NCBI GenBank assembly: GCA_037447455.1
Contig: JBBIGQ010000008.1
Coordinates: forward strand, 1-64,000
Direction: 5' to 3'
Source: BPGX01 sp037447455
GTDB taxonomy: Bacteria > Bacteroidota > Bacteroidia > B-17B0 > Aurantibacillaceae
Length of the DNA stretch: 64,000 nucleotides
In this document: positions 27,237-36,162 of the stretch, piece by piece
Layout: each line of letters starts with the position of its first letter
How positions within the stretch are numbered: the stretch's first letter is position 1
Notes under the pieces: generated by a model
The model's database searches: none
The model's input: only the letters and a program-made list of their open reading frames with translations
What the model was told of the DNA's origin: nothing
Translations under genes and position numbers: made by a program

Positions 27237-27791
27237 TTATGATTTATTAATTATTTTGATTTTGAGAATAAAGAATGAGATATTATTGGCTATAGGTAAA
27301 AATTCATAAGCAAGTTTTTCTCCGGATTTGCGAGCTATATCAATGATACCGAGTCCGCCACCACCTTTCATAGAGATTTCACCGTTTGTCAGCACTTGTT
27401 TGTAATATTCTTTAAGTTCGTCTTTTGTGAGGTTATTAATGTCATCAATTCTTTGTTTTAAGCCGGCAACATTTGTATTCAGGATATAATTACCTGTGAG
27501 TATAGAGTAACCTTCTTGTGTTTTGCCTATCATAAAGATAGCTGATCGGTCTTTACCATTTACGTAAGAGGGTAATTCATCCATGTGATGGTATAAATTT
27601 TGTAAACACTCTACGAGAACGTGATATACTTTCTTTTTAATTTTAGGTTCTTCTTGAAAACTTTCTAAGCGGTTTTCCATAATCTGCAGAACAGAAGTTA
27701 ATAAATCAGAGGTAATATCGCCCTTGAAAGAGAGGATAATCCCCGATTCTTCCATCGCTTGATAAATAGAGAAAATGTTTTCTAATTTCAT
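27237..27791 (-). CDS. siaB: SiaB-family protein kinase
   Basis: This 184-residue protein resembles an isolated GHKL (HATPase-like) domain: E61/N65 in VECLQNLYHH correspond to the N box, and GGGGLGIIDIARKSG (143-157) is the glycine-rich nucleotide box. No histidine phosphotransfer domain is present, as in SiaB and anti-sigma-type kinases. It is predicted to phosphorylate the adjacent SiaC. A secreted lipoprotein gene lies 23 nt upstream on the same strand and probably shares the transcript. A SiaA-like phosphatase is encoded at 61258. Confidence 0.86.
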   Translation of the reverse strand: MKLENIFSIYQAMEESGIILSFKGDITSDLLTSVLQIMENRLESFQEEPKIKKKVYHVLVECLQNLYHHMDELPSYVNGKDRSAIFMIGKTQEGYSILTGNYILNTNVAGLKQRIDDINNLTKDELKEYYKQVLTNGEISMKGGGGLGIIDIARKSGEKLAYEFLPIANNISFFILKIKIINKS

Positions 27792-27814
27792 TGCAGATAA
27801 TGAGATTAATTAGT

Positions 27815-28672
27815 TTAGTTAAGTGTAATTTCAAACGAGTTCCCATCAACGGTTACAGTGGCTTTATTATCGCAAGCACCACTGCCATAGTTGATGGTTC
27901 TGGTTTTTAATCCATCCGGAGAAAGTGTGATGGTGCCTTGTGTGATGTATTTGCAGTTGCTGGGTTTTATCAGATGATTGATAGTAACACTATAGTATCT
28001 GTTTTCACGATTTTTACCCTGAGCAGAACCGTTTACAATGGTGATGACATCATCGGAAGGGTCGTTGGTATTTTTTGTGTCAACCGAAACAGACCGAGTT
28101 GAATTGTAAGTAATAGTCCAGGTTGAAGCCGTACATACAGCATTGTATACATTCACTGTGTATGTGAACACACCATTGTTATATCCACCGCTTCTGAATA
28201 CAATGCTATCGGCAGCATAGTTGACGGCACCTAATTTATAGTTAATAAACTGAAGCAGCATAGAAGAACCTGGTTTTTTAATACCACCGTTTCGGAACGT
28301 GATTTTCCATTTACCGGTTCTTGGAACACCATCATACATATAGCCGCCGCAGGTTCCAAAATCGTATTCATAGATTGGATCCTGGTGGCCGGTACTACTC
28401 CACAAGGTATCACCTGAAACCCATGTTAACGTATCACAGGTTGATAATACTCCTGTAAATCCTTGCATCAATCTTGGCGGTGAACTTTTGGTTTTAATAG
28501 TCAGATTGGTAGCGGTGGGTCCCACTTGTGCAAATTCTTTTTCACAAATAGAATAATCAATAGCTGTTTGCGACTCTGTATCTAACTGAGTACTTTGCTC
28601 TGACTTTTTACAGGACCATATTATCAGAGAGCAAATACAGAAGATATTTATTTTTGTTTTAATGCAATTCAT
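27815..28672 (-). CDS. Lipoprotein of unknown function upstream of siaBC
   Basis: At 285 residues it has a lipoprotein signal with lipid-accepting Cys21 (IIWSC). The mature protein is beta-rich with Gly/Ser/Thr repeats and ends VTVDGNSFEITLN. The sequence suggests an outer-membrane or periplasmic beta-sandwich, but no known domain is recognised. The ATG at 28672 is chosen because it sits at the signal peptide and 28 nt after a TATATTTG -7 box; the longer frame to 28813 runs through the promoter. Cotranscription with siaB and siaC is likely. Confidence 0.8.
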   Translation of the reverse strand: MNCIKTKINIFCICSLIIWSCKKSEQSTQLDTESQTAIDYSICEKEFAQVGPTATNLTIKTKSSPPRLMQGFTGVLSTCDTLTWVSGDTLWSSTGHQDPIYEYDFGTCGGYMYDGVPRTGKWKITFRNGGIKKPGSSMLLQFINYKLGAVNYAADSIVFRSGGYNNGVFTYTVNVYNAVCTASTWTITYNSTRSVSVDTKNTNDPSDDVITIVNGSAQGKNRENRYYSVTINHLIKPSNCKYITQGTITLSPDGLKTRTINYGSGACDNKATVTVDGNSFEITLN

Positions 28673-28700
28673 AAAAGGAATGATTAAAGTTAATTTTCGG

Positions 28701-28708
28701 CAAATATA
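28701..28708 (-). promoter_or_regulatory. -7 element for the lipoprotein-siaB-siaC cluster
   Basis: The minus strand reads TATATTTG, matching TAnnTTTG. It is the only good match before these three genes, which have short spacers and no internal terminator. Confidence 0.55.
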
Positions 28709-28926
28709 AATAATAATTTTCTTAAATAAAAATATCTTTTTATGCTCTGTTTTGCTATTAAATAGTAAGCTTAATAGAAATATACAAAGCAATATAAATT
28801 TTTCAAAAGACATTCATTGTCATTGTATCTTTCCAACAATTGACGACCAATATAGCAATAAATCGGACTTTTGTTCTTTTATTTAGCAGTGTGTGTTTTC
28901 ACTGTTTGAATATTGCTCAACTGGGC

Positions 28927-30147
28927 TTATTTTAAGGTCTTTAGCCAATCATTTAAAAGTCCAAATAATTTTTCATAATGAGAAAATTTTAATTGACCGG
29001 GCACATCAAAAACATCGTGATAAGCGGTTATATCTCCCAATGTGTATATGAAAAAACTTTTTACGCCACTTTCTGTAAACCAGTAATGATCGCTGTTTTG
29101 TGCTTTGCCTCTTGATTGGATGGAAAGATGGTATCCTTTTTCGGTGTTTAATTTTTTTAATCTTTCAAAATCTTCTTCAAATACTTTTCCATTAACGACC
29201 ATAATGCCTTCACTGCCACCACCCATCAAATCAAGGTTAATCAAACATTTAATTCTTTTCAAATCAAAAAGTGGGTGCTCTACGTAATACTTTGAGCCCA
29301 ACAATCCGATTTCTTCGCCTGTAAAAAAGTAAAAAGCAACAGAGTACCTGATCGGATATTGTTTGTAGTATCTCATTAAATCCAGCAATACAGCCACGCC
29401 GGAAGCATTGTCATTAGCACCTGGGAAAATAGTCGTATCAATGTTTCCAAGATGATCGTAATGGGCTGAAAAGACGATAAAAGAGTCGGGATACATTGTT
29501 CCGGGAATAAAGGCATAGATATTATCTGTTTTGATATTTTCTATTTTAGAAGATATTTTTAGTTTGCAGAAAATTTTTTCTTTATGGCTTAAAAGATTTT
29601 TCTTTAAGTGCAAAACGCAAAAGTTTTCTTGTTGTGTAGAAGCGGAATGTGTGAGTTTATTTTCTAACTGAAGCAGAATATTATGTTCCCGATTTATCCA
29701 GTGAATGGAATCATAAAAATTCAAATACCCTGTAAAATCTATACTTGGGGAAGTAGCCGCCGGCAAAAAATCTATTCCTAATTGTAACACCTGACCATTT
29801 ATTTCTAAATAGGCAGAATAAATAGTATTTGCTTGAAAGGTAATATCATTTTTGTACTCTTTAAATTTGGATTTCAGTAATTCAAAATTTACTTTCTTGG
29901 AAAATTGTTTACTTTTTTTTATATACTCTTTTAAGTCATAACCACCATTTTTTTGTATTTCACGAATTAAAAACTGTTTGGCTTTTTCTATTCCTTTTTC
30001 ATAGTGATTGGGATAGTGAGTGTAAGCTCTTCCTGCATACTCTTGGGAACACAGCGTTTTACACACTTCAAAAAGATAGGTTTTGTTTTGTGCATAAACA
30101 ATGCTGATAAAGAAAAATGTATATAGATATCTTACAAACGGATACAT
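28927..30147 (-). CDS. Secreted M28-family metallopeptidase
   Basis: At 406 residues, a signal peptide (residues 1-20, ending VYAQ) precedes a domain with the complete two-zinc centre of M28 aminopeptidases: H229 (FSAHYDHLG), D246 (PGANDNASGV), catalytic E278-E279 (TGEEIGLLG), D306 (NLDLMG) and H377 (TAYHDVFD). It should cleave N-terminal residues from peptides in the periplasm or outside. The gene lies 47 nt downstream of nuoN on the same strand and may share its transcript, although no functional link to complex I is expected. Confidence 0.92.
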   Translation of the reverse strand: MYPFVRYLYTFFFISIVYAQNKTYLFEVCKTLCSQEYAGRAYTHYPNHYEKGIEKAKQFLIREIQKNGGYDLKEYIKKSKQFSKKVNFELLKSKFKEYKNDITFQANTIYSAYLEINGQVLQLGIDFLPAATSPSIDFTGYLNFYDSIHWINREHNILLQLENKLTHSASTQQENFCVLHLKKNLLSHKEKIFCKLKISSKIENIKTDNIYAFIPGTMYPDSFIVFSAHYDHLGNIDTTIFPGANDNASGVAVLLDLMRYYKQYPIRYSVAFYFFTGEEIGLLGSKYYVEHPLFDLKRIKCLINLDLMGGGSEGIMVVNGKVFEEDFERLKKLNTEKGYHLSIQSRGKAQNSDHYWFTESGVKSFFIYTLGDITAYHDVFDVPGQLKFSHYEKLFGLLNDWLKTLK

Positions 30148-30194
30148 ATCATCTTAATCTCAACAACTCTTTGTTATGCCCAAGACAAAAGTCC

Positions 30195-31583
30195 TTATTT
30201 CAAAAAAGTTTGAGCAATACTATCCGGATAAACGCCTGTTATCACCAGTAGCACAATGGATACGATAATTAACAACCATTCGTGTGTAGTAATTGTTAGC
30301 GGAGTTGCTGTTGGTTTATTTTCTTTTTCAAACAGAAGTAATATCATTTTCAAATAATAAACTATTCCTAAAACAGAAGCGAGAATAGCCACTATGATCA
30401 TCCATTTATACGGAGACATCATAAGTGCTGAAAGAATATAATATTTAGCAAAAAAGCCGGCAGTTATTGGAATGCCGCCCATAGACAATAATGCAATGAT
30501 TAATCCAACGGATAAAAAACTTTGTTTATAAAACAATCCTTTCAACACATCTAATGTTTCTTCCTTTTGTTGTGCTACGATTTGAATGATTGAAAATGCT
30601 AAAATACTGGCTACCGAATACGCAAAAGTATAATAAAGCAAGGCATTTAAAGTAGAGGCATTGCGTATATCGGCTATCACTAAAAGTAACATAATGGAAG
30701 CATGACTGATACTTGAAAATGCCAGTAAACGCTTTGCATTGGTTTGTTTTAATGCAGAAAAATTAGCAAGTATTAAGGAAAAAACTATTAGCCCGACTAC
30801 TAATTCAATATAATGTGGATACGCCGGATAAAAATACCACAAAAATAATTTCATGATAGCCACAAACACCGATGTTTTTACAATGGTACTCATCAGTGCG
30901 GTTATGACAATTGGGGACCCTTCATACACATCGGGTGTCCAGAAATGAAATGGTGCTATAGATACTTTGAAAGCCAGCGCAATAAAAATCATGAGTATGC
31001 CGGCATAAGCGTAAGATGGAACTTGATCAGTAGTTAATACCTGATAAATCTCTTTTAAATCAAAACTCCCTGAAAGTCCATAAAGCAATGCAATTCCAAA
31101 TAATAAAAAACCAGAAGCAAAAGAACCCATAATTAAATATTTAAAACCCGCTTCATTGGATAATATATTTTTTTTATTGCTGGCAGCTAAGACATATAAA
31201 GGAATACTCAATATTTCTACTCCTAAAAATAACGTCACCAGATTATTAAAAGCCACCAACAGTAAAGCACCTATCAGCGAAAACAATACTAACGAAGTAT
31301 GTTCTACCAAACTTGTTTCGCTCTTAAAGTAAGTATTTGCCATCAAAAACCATAAAAACACAGTTAGTAGCAATACCGAAGAAAAAGCCAATGCTACTTT
31401 ATCAAATAATAGCATGTTATCGGAATACTTCCATGAAAAAGTATGATTCCACTCCTGAATATTAAAGAAAAAAGATATGGCAATTCCAAGTAAACTTAAT
31501 GGATACAATACTTTCTTAAAATTAAAGATCTCAGATAAAAAAGCCACTATACCAGTTGATAATATTGTAATCAGAGCGCCCAT
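30195..31583 (-). CDS. nuoN: NADH-quinone oxidoreductase subunit N
   Basis: At 462 residues it is a multi-pass antiporter-like subunit of respiratory complex I, with about 13-14 hydrophobic segments. The conserved proton-channel motif region is FHFWTPDVYEGSP and KRLLAFSSISHA. NuoN, M and L form the proton-pumping arm. The gene is last in the nuoJKLMN cluster, 33 nt after nuoM. Confidence 0.95.
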   Translation of the reverse strand: MGALITILSTGIVAFLSEIFNFKKVLYPLSLLGIAISFFFNIQEWNHTFSWKYSDNMLLFDKVALAFSSVLLLTVFLWFLMANTYFKSETSLVEHTSLVLFSLIGALLLVAFNNLVTLFLGVEILSIPLYVLAASNKKNILSNEAGFKYLIMGSFASGFLLFGIALLYGLSGSFDLKEIYQVLTTDQVPSYAYAGILMIFIALAFKVSIAPFHFWTPDVYEGSPIVITALMSTIVKTSVFVAIMKLFLWYFYPAYPHYIELVVGLIVFSLILANFSALKQTNAKRLLAFSSISHASIMLLLVIADIRNASTLNALLYYTFAYSVASILAFSIIQIVAQQKEETLDVLKGLFYKQSFLSVGLIIALLSMGGIPITAGFFAKYYILSALMMSPYKWMIIVAILASVLGIVYYLKMILLLFEKENKPTATPLTITTHEWLLIIVSIVLLVITGVYPDSIAQTFLK

Positions 31584-31616
31584 ATTTTATAATTTTCAAT
31601 TAAAAAATGTTACATA

Positions 31617-33083
31617 TTACTTGAATAATATGCTGATGTTATTAGAAGTAAAAATGCTTAATGCTTGTGGGTATATCCCCAAAAAGAGAATAAAAAATAC
31701 AATTAAAAATAAACTCCACTTGTCTTTTTTATCCAGACCCCCAAAAGTAAAATTCGTTTTTACAATATCTCCCAACATTATTTTTTGGTAACTTCTCAAC
31801 ATATACACTGCACCTAATATAACAGATAGCCCGGCAACAGCCGACCACATCAGGGATTTTTGAGCAAGTCCGGTCAATATTAAAAATTCACCTGCAAAAC
31901 CATGTGTTAAAGGCAATGCAATGGAGCCTAAAAGGATAATTAAAAATAAATTAGAAAATTGCCCGTTCAGGTTGCGAATACCACCTAATTTGCCAATTTC
32001 ACGCGTACCCGTATGTTTTTCAAATAAATGCACGACATAAAATAATCCGGTTACATAAACCCCATGTGCAAACATTTGTATAGCCGCACCGTCCATTCCC
32101 TGTCTGGTATTGGATAAAATGCCTGCTGCGATTAAACCAACGTGAGCCATCGAAGCGTATGCTAATAATTTCTTGAAGTCCGTTTGAACCAAGGCCGATA
32201 ACGATGCATAAAGCACACCAGTGATAGCCAGTATTACAACAAGATTTTGCCATTGTGCTACTGCATTGGGCACTACAGGTACAAGCCAGAATAGAAGCCC
32301 ATACAAACCCATTTTCAACATTAGGCCTGATAAGAGTATTGTCCCTTGTATAGGCATATTGGTATAGGTGTCTGGTTGCCATGAGTGCAATGGAAAAACA
32401 GGTACTTTCACTGCAAATCCAATAAACAACATCCAGAAAACTACACTTTGTTGAAGTGGTGTTAATAATTTACCTGCCTGATAAAAGTCCAACATATCCC
32501 ACGAGCGAATCCCTTTCTCATTTAATAGAGCCGTATGATGATATAAATAAATAAACCCGGCCAGCATAAATAAAGAACCAATAAATGTGTATAGAAAAAA
32601 CTTTAATGTAATTTCTTCTTTTCCACTTTCTCCCCACATCAAACCTATTAGGTATATTGGAATTAATGACAATTCCCAAAACACATAAAAAGAAAAAGCA
32701 TCTTTTGTCAAAAATACACCCATCATGGCCATTTGCATAAGCAGGGCTAATGCATAAAAAAGATACGGCTTCTCATGGTATTGAGAAGGTTCTACAGATA
32801 AAAACACTACCACAACTACCAGGGCATTCAACAAAGCCAAAATTAAAGACACCCCTGTAACATGTAAGTGCCAGTGGGCATTTATGACGGTCATCCATAA
32901 ATAATCTACTTTCAGTAAATAGTCTGTATGTTGAGAAAAATTCAAAGCGTATGCAATCAGTGCTATTAAAAATTCTGTACCTGCAAAAAACAAAGCCAGC
33001 CTTCTGGCATTCTCTCTAAAAGAAGGCATTAGTAAAAGTAAAAAACCAACTAATGGAAATAAAATCAATAAATTCCCAATCAT
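31617..33083 (-). CDS. nuoM: NADH-quinone oxidoreductase subunit M
   Basis: At 488 residues it is a complex I antiporter-like subunit, with conserved FWELSLIPIYLIG (the essential Glu of transmembrane helix 5), FPLHSWQPDTYTN and KKLLAYASMAHVG. It translocates protons in the membrane arm. Length is normal for NuoM. It is encoded 59 nt after nuoL and 33 nt before nuoN. Confidence 0.96.
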   Translation of the reverse strand: MIGNLLILFPLVGFLLLLMPSFRENARRLALFFAGTEFLIALIAYALNFSQHTDYLLKVDYLWMTVINAHWHLHVTGVSLILALLNALVVVVVFLSVEPSQYHEKPYLFYALALLMQMAMMGVFLTKDAFSFYVFWELSLIPIYLIGLMWGESGKEEITLKFFLYTFIGSLFMLAGFIYLYHHTALLNEKGIRSWDMLDFYQAGKLLTPLQQSVVFWMLFIGFAVKVPVFPLHSWQPDTYTNMPIQGTILLSGLMLKMGLYGLLFWLVPVVPNAVAQWQNLVVILAITGVLYASLSALVQTDFKKLLAYASMAHVGLIAAGILSNTRQGMDGAAIQMFAHGVYVTGLFYVVHLFEKHTGTREIGKLGGIRNLNGQFSNLFLIILLGSIALPLTHGFAGEFLILTGLAQKSLMWSAVAGLSVILGAVYMLRSYQKIMLGDIVKTNFTFGGLDKKDKWSLFLIVFFILFLGIYPQALSIFTSNNISILFK

Positions 33084-33142
33084 AAATTATCTTTTAGTAG
33101 TTTAATTTTAATGTTAATTAAATCAACATTCATTTCAGTAAA

Positions 33143-35023
33143 TTATCTCATTAAAATAAAAAGAATAATAATTCCAAGCGTCATTGCCATGATGTAATAA
33201 GCGATATTTCCTATGTGAATTTTTCTCATCCAATGACCTAAAAAGAGAATAGTATTACCTGTTCCGTCCACTAAACCATCTAACACTATTTTATCAAAAA
33301 AGCGGTAACATACTTTACCTGTAAAATCTATTGGTTGGCGAACAATTGCTTCGTATAACTCATCTACATAAAACTTATGATAAATAATTTTTTGCCACCA
33401 TTTTAATTCTTTTTCATCGTTGACAGGTAGCATACCGTTTACGACAAATAGCTGATAAGCAAAATAAATGCTGGCAAGTGCTCCGGCCACTGCAATACCC
33501 ATCAGTATCCATTCTGTATTATGACTTAATCCCAGATACGACTTCATTACAATGACCTTATCCAAATAACTGCTTATCCAGTTTTGAGCACCTAAAAGTT
33601 CAGGAAGCCCTAACAAACCACCAATAGCACTTAATACAGCAAGAATTATGAGCGGAACCGTCATGACAGAAGGCGACTCATGTAAATGTTTGTAGGTTTC
33701 ACTACCGCCTCTGAAATATCCCCAAAAAGTTAAAAACAACATTCTGAACATATAGAATGCAGTAAGCATTGAAGCCACTACACCTATGAGCCATAACAAT
33801 TTATTGTGCTCGTACACATGGGCTAAAATTTCATCTTTACTGAAAAAACCAGAAAAGGGAGGTATACCACTAATAGCAATAGTAGCTATAAGCATTGTAT
33901 AGTAAGTCATCGGAATTTTTTTATTCAATCCTCCCATTTTCCGAATGTCCTGTTCGCCACCCATGGCATGAATGACTGAGCCTGCCCCTAAAAACAAAAG
34001 TGCTTTAAAGAAAGCATGAGTGATTACATGAAATACAGAAGAACTATAAGCACCTGCCCCAAGTCCTAAAAACATCAATCCTAGTTGAGACACAGTAGAA
34101 TAGGCAAGAATTTTTTTGATGTCAAACTGTAAGGTAGCAATGATAGCAGCCCACAATGCGGTAATCCCCCCAATCGTACCTACGATTGCCATAGATGTTT
34201 CGGATAGGGAAAAGAAAATATTAGAACGGACCACCATGTATATGCCTGCTGTTACCATCGTAGCTGCATGAATCAAGGCCGAAACGGGCGTTGGTCCGGC
34301 CATGGCATCCGGCAGCCAAGTATACAAAGGAATTTGTGCACTCTTTCCGGTGGCGCCTAAAAACAAAAGCAAGGCAATTAAAGTTACAGTGCTAGAATAA
34401 GTAACTACTCCCGGTTTTAGCAAATCTGTATAATTTAATGAACCATAATTTTTAAACATGAAGACCATGGCTAATAAAAATCCAAGATCTCCTATTCTGT
34501 TCATAATAAATGCCTTCTTGGCTGCATTATTGTATTCCTGATTTTTGAACCAAAAACCAATCAGTAAATAAGAACATAATCCTACCCCTTCCCAGCCAAC
34601 AAACATGCTTACATAACTATTGCCAAGCACCAGTATAAGCATGAAAAAAACAAACAGATTAAGATAAGAAAAATAGCGGCTATATCCATCATCGTTATGC
34701 ATATACCCTATGGAATAAATATGTATTAAAAAACCTACCCCTGTAATGACCAAAATGTATAGAGATGACAAACAATCTAGCCAAAACCCCATTGGAACAT
34801 CTAACATTCCGCTTACTATCCATCTATAATACTCTGCATTTAATATTCTTCCGGGAACAGATTGTAAATGCACAAAAGCAACAATCGATAGCACAAACGA
34901 AAGACCAACAGAACCACTTGCGATATAACCAACCAAGGATTGGGACAAATTTTTCCCGTAAATTCCATTCAGAATACTGCCCAATAGAGGAAGCAGAACA
35001 ATACTTAATAATACTATTTCCAT
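33143..35023 (-). CDS. nuoL: NADH-quinone oxidoreductase subunit L
   Basis: At 626 residues it is the distal antiporter-like subunit of complex I. Conserved blocks include GWEGVGLCSYLLIGFW, PLYTWLPDAMAGPTPVSALI, KKILAYSTVSQLG and the C-terminal lateral helix region. It carries protons through the membrane arm. It starts 3 nt after the nuoK stop, so translation is probably coupled. Confidence 0.97.
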   Translation of the reverse strand: MEIVLLSIVLLPLLGSILNGIYGKNLSQSLVGYIASGSVGLSFVLSIVAFVHLQSVPGRILNAEYYRWIVSGMLDVPMGFWLDCLSSLYILVITGVGFLIHIYSIGYMHNDDGYSRYFSYLNLFVFFMLILVLGNSYVSMFVGWEGVGLCSYLLIGFWFKNQEYNNAAKKAFIMNRIGDLGFLLAMVFMFKNYGSLNYTDLLKPGVVTYSSTVTLIALLLFLGATGKSAQIPLYTWLPDAMAGPTPVSALIHAATMVTAGIYMVVRSNIFFSLSETSMAIVGTIGGITALWAAIIATLQFDIKKILAYSTVSQLGLMFLGLGAGAYSSSVFHVITHAFFKALLFLGAGSVIHAMGGEQDIRKMGGLNKKIPMTYYTMLIATIAISGIPPFSGFFSKDEILAHVYEHNKLLWLIGVVASMLTAFYMFRMLFLTFWGYFRGGSETYKHLHESPSVMTVPLIILAVLSAIGGLLGLPELLGAQNWISSYLDKVIVMKSYLGLSHNTEWILMGIAVAGALASIYFAYQLFVVNGMLPVNDEKELKWWQKIIYHKFYVDELYEAIVRQPIDFTGKVCYRFFDKIVLDGLVDGTGNTILFLGHWMRKIHIGNIAYYIMAMTLGIIILFILMR

Positions 35024-35026
35024 AAT

Positions 35027-35338
35027 TTAATCCTTTAAATTACTTAATAAATTGGTATCAATACTTTTGATGTTTCTGTATATCATCGTCAGAATGGCCA
35101 GTCCAACCGAAACTTCTGCAGCCGCTACCGTCATTACAAAGAATACAAATACCTGTCCCGAAGCATTTTGATGTAAAGTAGAAAAAGCCACCAGAAGAAT
35201 ATTGATCGCATTGAGCATCAATTCAATACACATAAAAATAACGATGCTGTTTCGCCGTGCCATCACACCAATAGCACCAATGGTAAAAAGCACAGTACTT
35301 AATAAAATAAAGTAATCAATAGGTATTCCGTTTATCAT
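35027..35338 (-). CDS. nuoK: NADH-quinone oxidoreductase subunit K
   Basis: At 103 residues it has three membrane segments and the two buried glutamates typical of NuoK in the FMCIELMLNAINI and AAAEVSVGLAI segments. These residues link quinone reduction to proton movement. It is encoded 23 nt after nuoJ. Confidence 0.95.
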   Translation of the reverse strand: MINGIPIDYFILLSTVLFTIGAIGVMARRNSIVIFMCIELMLNAINILLVAFSTLHQNASGQVFVFFVMTVAAAEVSVGLAILTMIYRNIKSIDTNLLSNLKD

Positions 35339-35361
35339 AATTAGTGAATTGACGCGTTGAA

Positions 35362-35874
35362 TTATTGAATGTTTTTCTTTCCCATCATTACAGCCCCTGC
35401 CATTGCTGCCAGCAAAAGTACTGTAATGATTTCAAAAGGAAATAGAAACTCTGTAAATAAAACCTTTCCTAAACTTTGTATCCATCCTACAGTAGAAGTA
35501 CCATAAAATGTTTTATCTGTACTTTCAGTATTTTTCAAAAGTCCTGTTAATACTAATAAAAACATACCACCAATACTACCCGCTAAAACTTTGGTTAAAA
35601 CAGTTCTTTGGGGCTCTGTGTCCTGATTTAAATTCATCAACATAATCACGAATAAAAAAAGCACCATAATAGCACCCGCATACACCACAATATTTACAAC
35701 AGCAAGAAATTGTGCGTCTAATAACAAATATATCCCTGAAATAGAAAAAAAACTCATAATCAAATATAACACACTATTGACAGGACTACGGCTAAATACT
35801 ACCATCAAACTAAATAGTACTGACAAAAATGAAAGAATACCAAATAACCATTGATGAACAGATAAACCGAACAT
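35362..35874 (-). CDS. nuoJ: NADH-quinone oxidoreductase subunit J
   Basis: At 170 residues it has five membrane segments and the NuoJ signature VVNIVVYAGAIMVLFLFVIM (about 60-79). The ATG at 35874 is preferred over the frame opening at 35904, because the longer form would begin inside the region of the -7 box. nuoJ is the first gene of this cluster: upstream lies a terminator-bounded intergenic region, not nuoA-I. The soluble arm of complex I must be encoded elsewhere. Confidence 0.93.
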   Translation of the reverse strand: MFGLSVHQWLFGILSFLSVLFSLMVVFSRSPVNSVLYLIMSFFSISGIYLLLDAQFLAVVNIVVYAGAIMVLFLFVIMLMNLNQDTEPQRTVLTKVLAGSIGGMFLLVLTGLLKNTESTDKTFYGTSTVGWIQSLGKVLFTEFLFPFEIITVLLLAAMAGAVMMGKKNIQ

Positions 35875-35890
35875 TTTGTTTTTTGAGTGG

Positions 35891-35898
35891 CAAATGTA
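35891..35898 (-). promoter_or_regulatory. -7 element for nuoJKLMN
   Basis: The minus strand reads TACATTTG, an exact TAnnTTTG match, 16 nt before the nuoJ start. It supports an independent promoter for the nuoJ-N segment. Confidence 0.6.
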
Positions 35899-36041
35899 AC
35901 TCAAAATTTCTTAATCAGAATAAAAAAATCACAGCAAAATTCATTATTTCAAATAGAATTTTTGTAGTTCAATGCCTTTTCTTATATAATGAAAGAACAT
36001 AACAATGCTAAATTTTTCTCTGTAAGAAATGTCTTATGAAA

Positions 36042-36077
36042 GAGGAACTTTTTCTTACTCAAAATAAAAAGTTCTTC
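36042..36077. repeat. Long imperfect inverted repeat between nuoJ and the TPR lipoprotein gene
   Basis: GAGGAACTTTTT and AAAAAGTTCTTC form a 12-bp stem (one G-U pair) around a 12-nt loop. No T run follows on either strand as in a normal terminator. The rest of the roughly 290-nt intergenic region holds the nuoJ -7 box and the terminator at 36100; nothing else is recognised. Confidence 0.5.
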
Positions 36078-36099
36078 TTAAACAACATAAAACTGATAA

Positions 36100-36130
36100 A
36101 AAACAAAAGCCCGACAAAAAAGTCGGGCCT
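36100..36130 (-). terminator. Rho-independent terminator after the TPR lipoprotein gene
   Basis: The minus strand reads GCCCGAC, six T, GTCGGGC, then TTTTGTTTTTT. It lies 34 nt after the stop codon at 36163. Confidence 0.88.
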
Positions 36131-36162
36131 TGAAAAAATTATCGTTTAATGAAACAAATGCT

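Noticed and set aside
28887..28904. CAGTG/CACTG hairpin upstream of the lipoprotein gene
   Set aside because: A 5-bp stem without a T tract on the expected strand; too weak to call a terminator after the M28 peptidase.
32020..32382. Minus-strand ORF of 120 codons within nuoM
   Set aside because: An alternative frame of a clearly conserved complex I gene with no features of its own.
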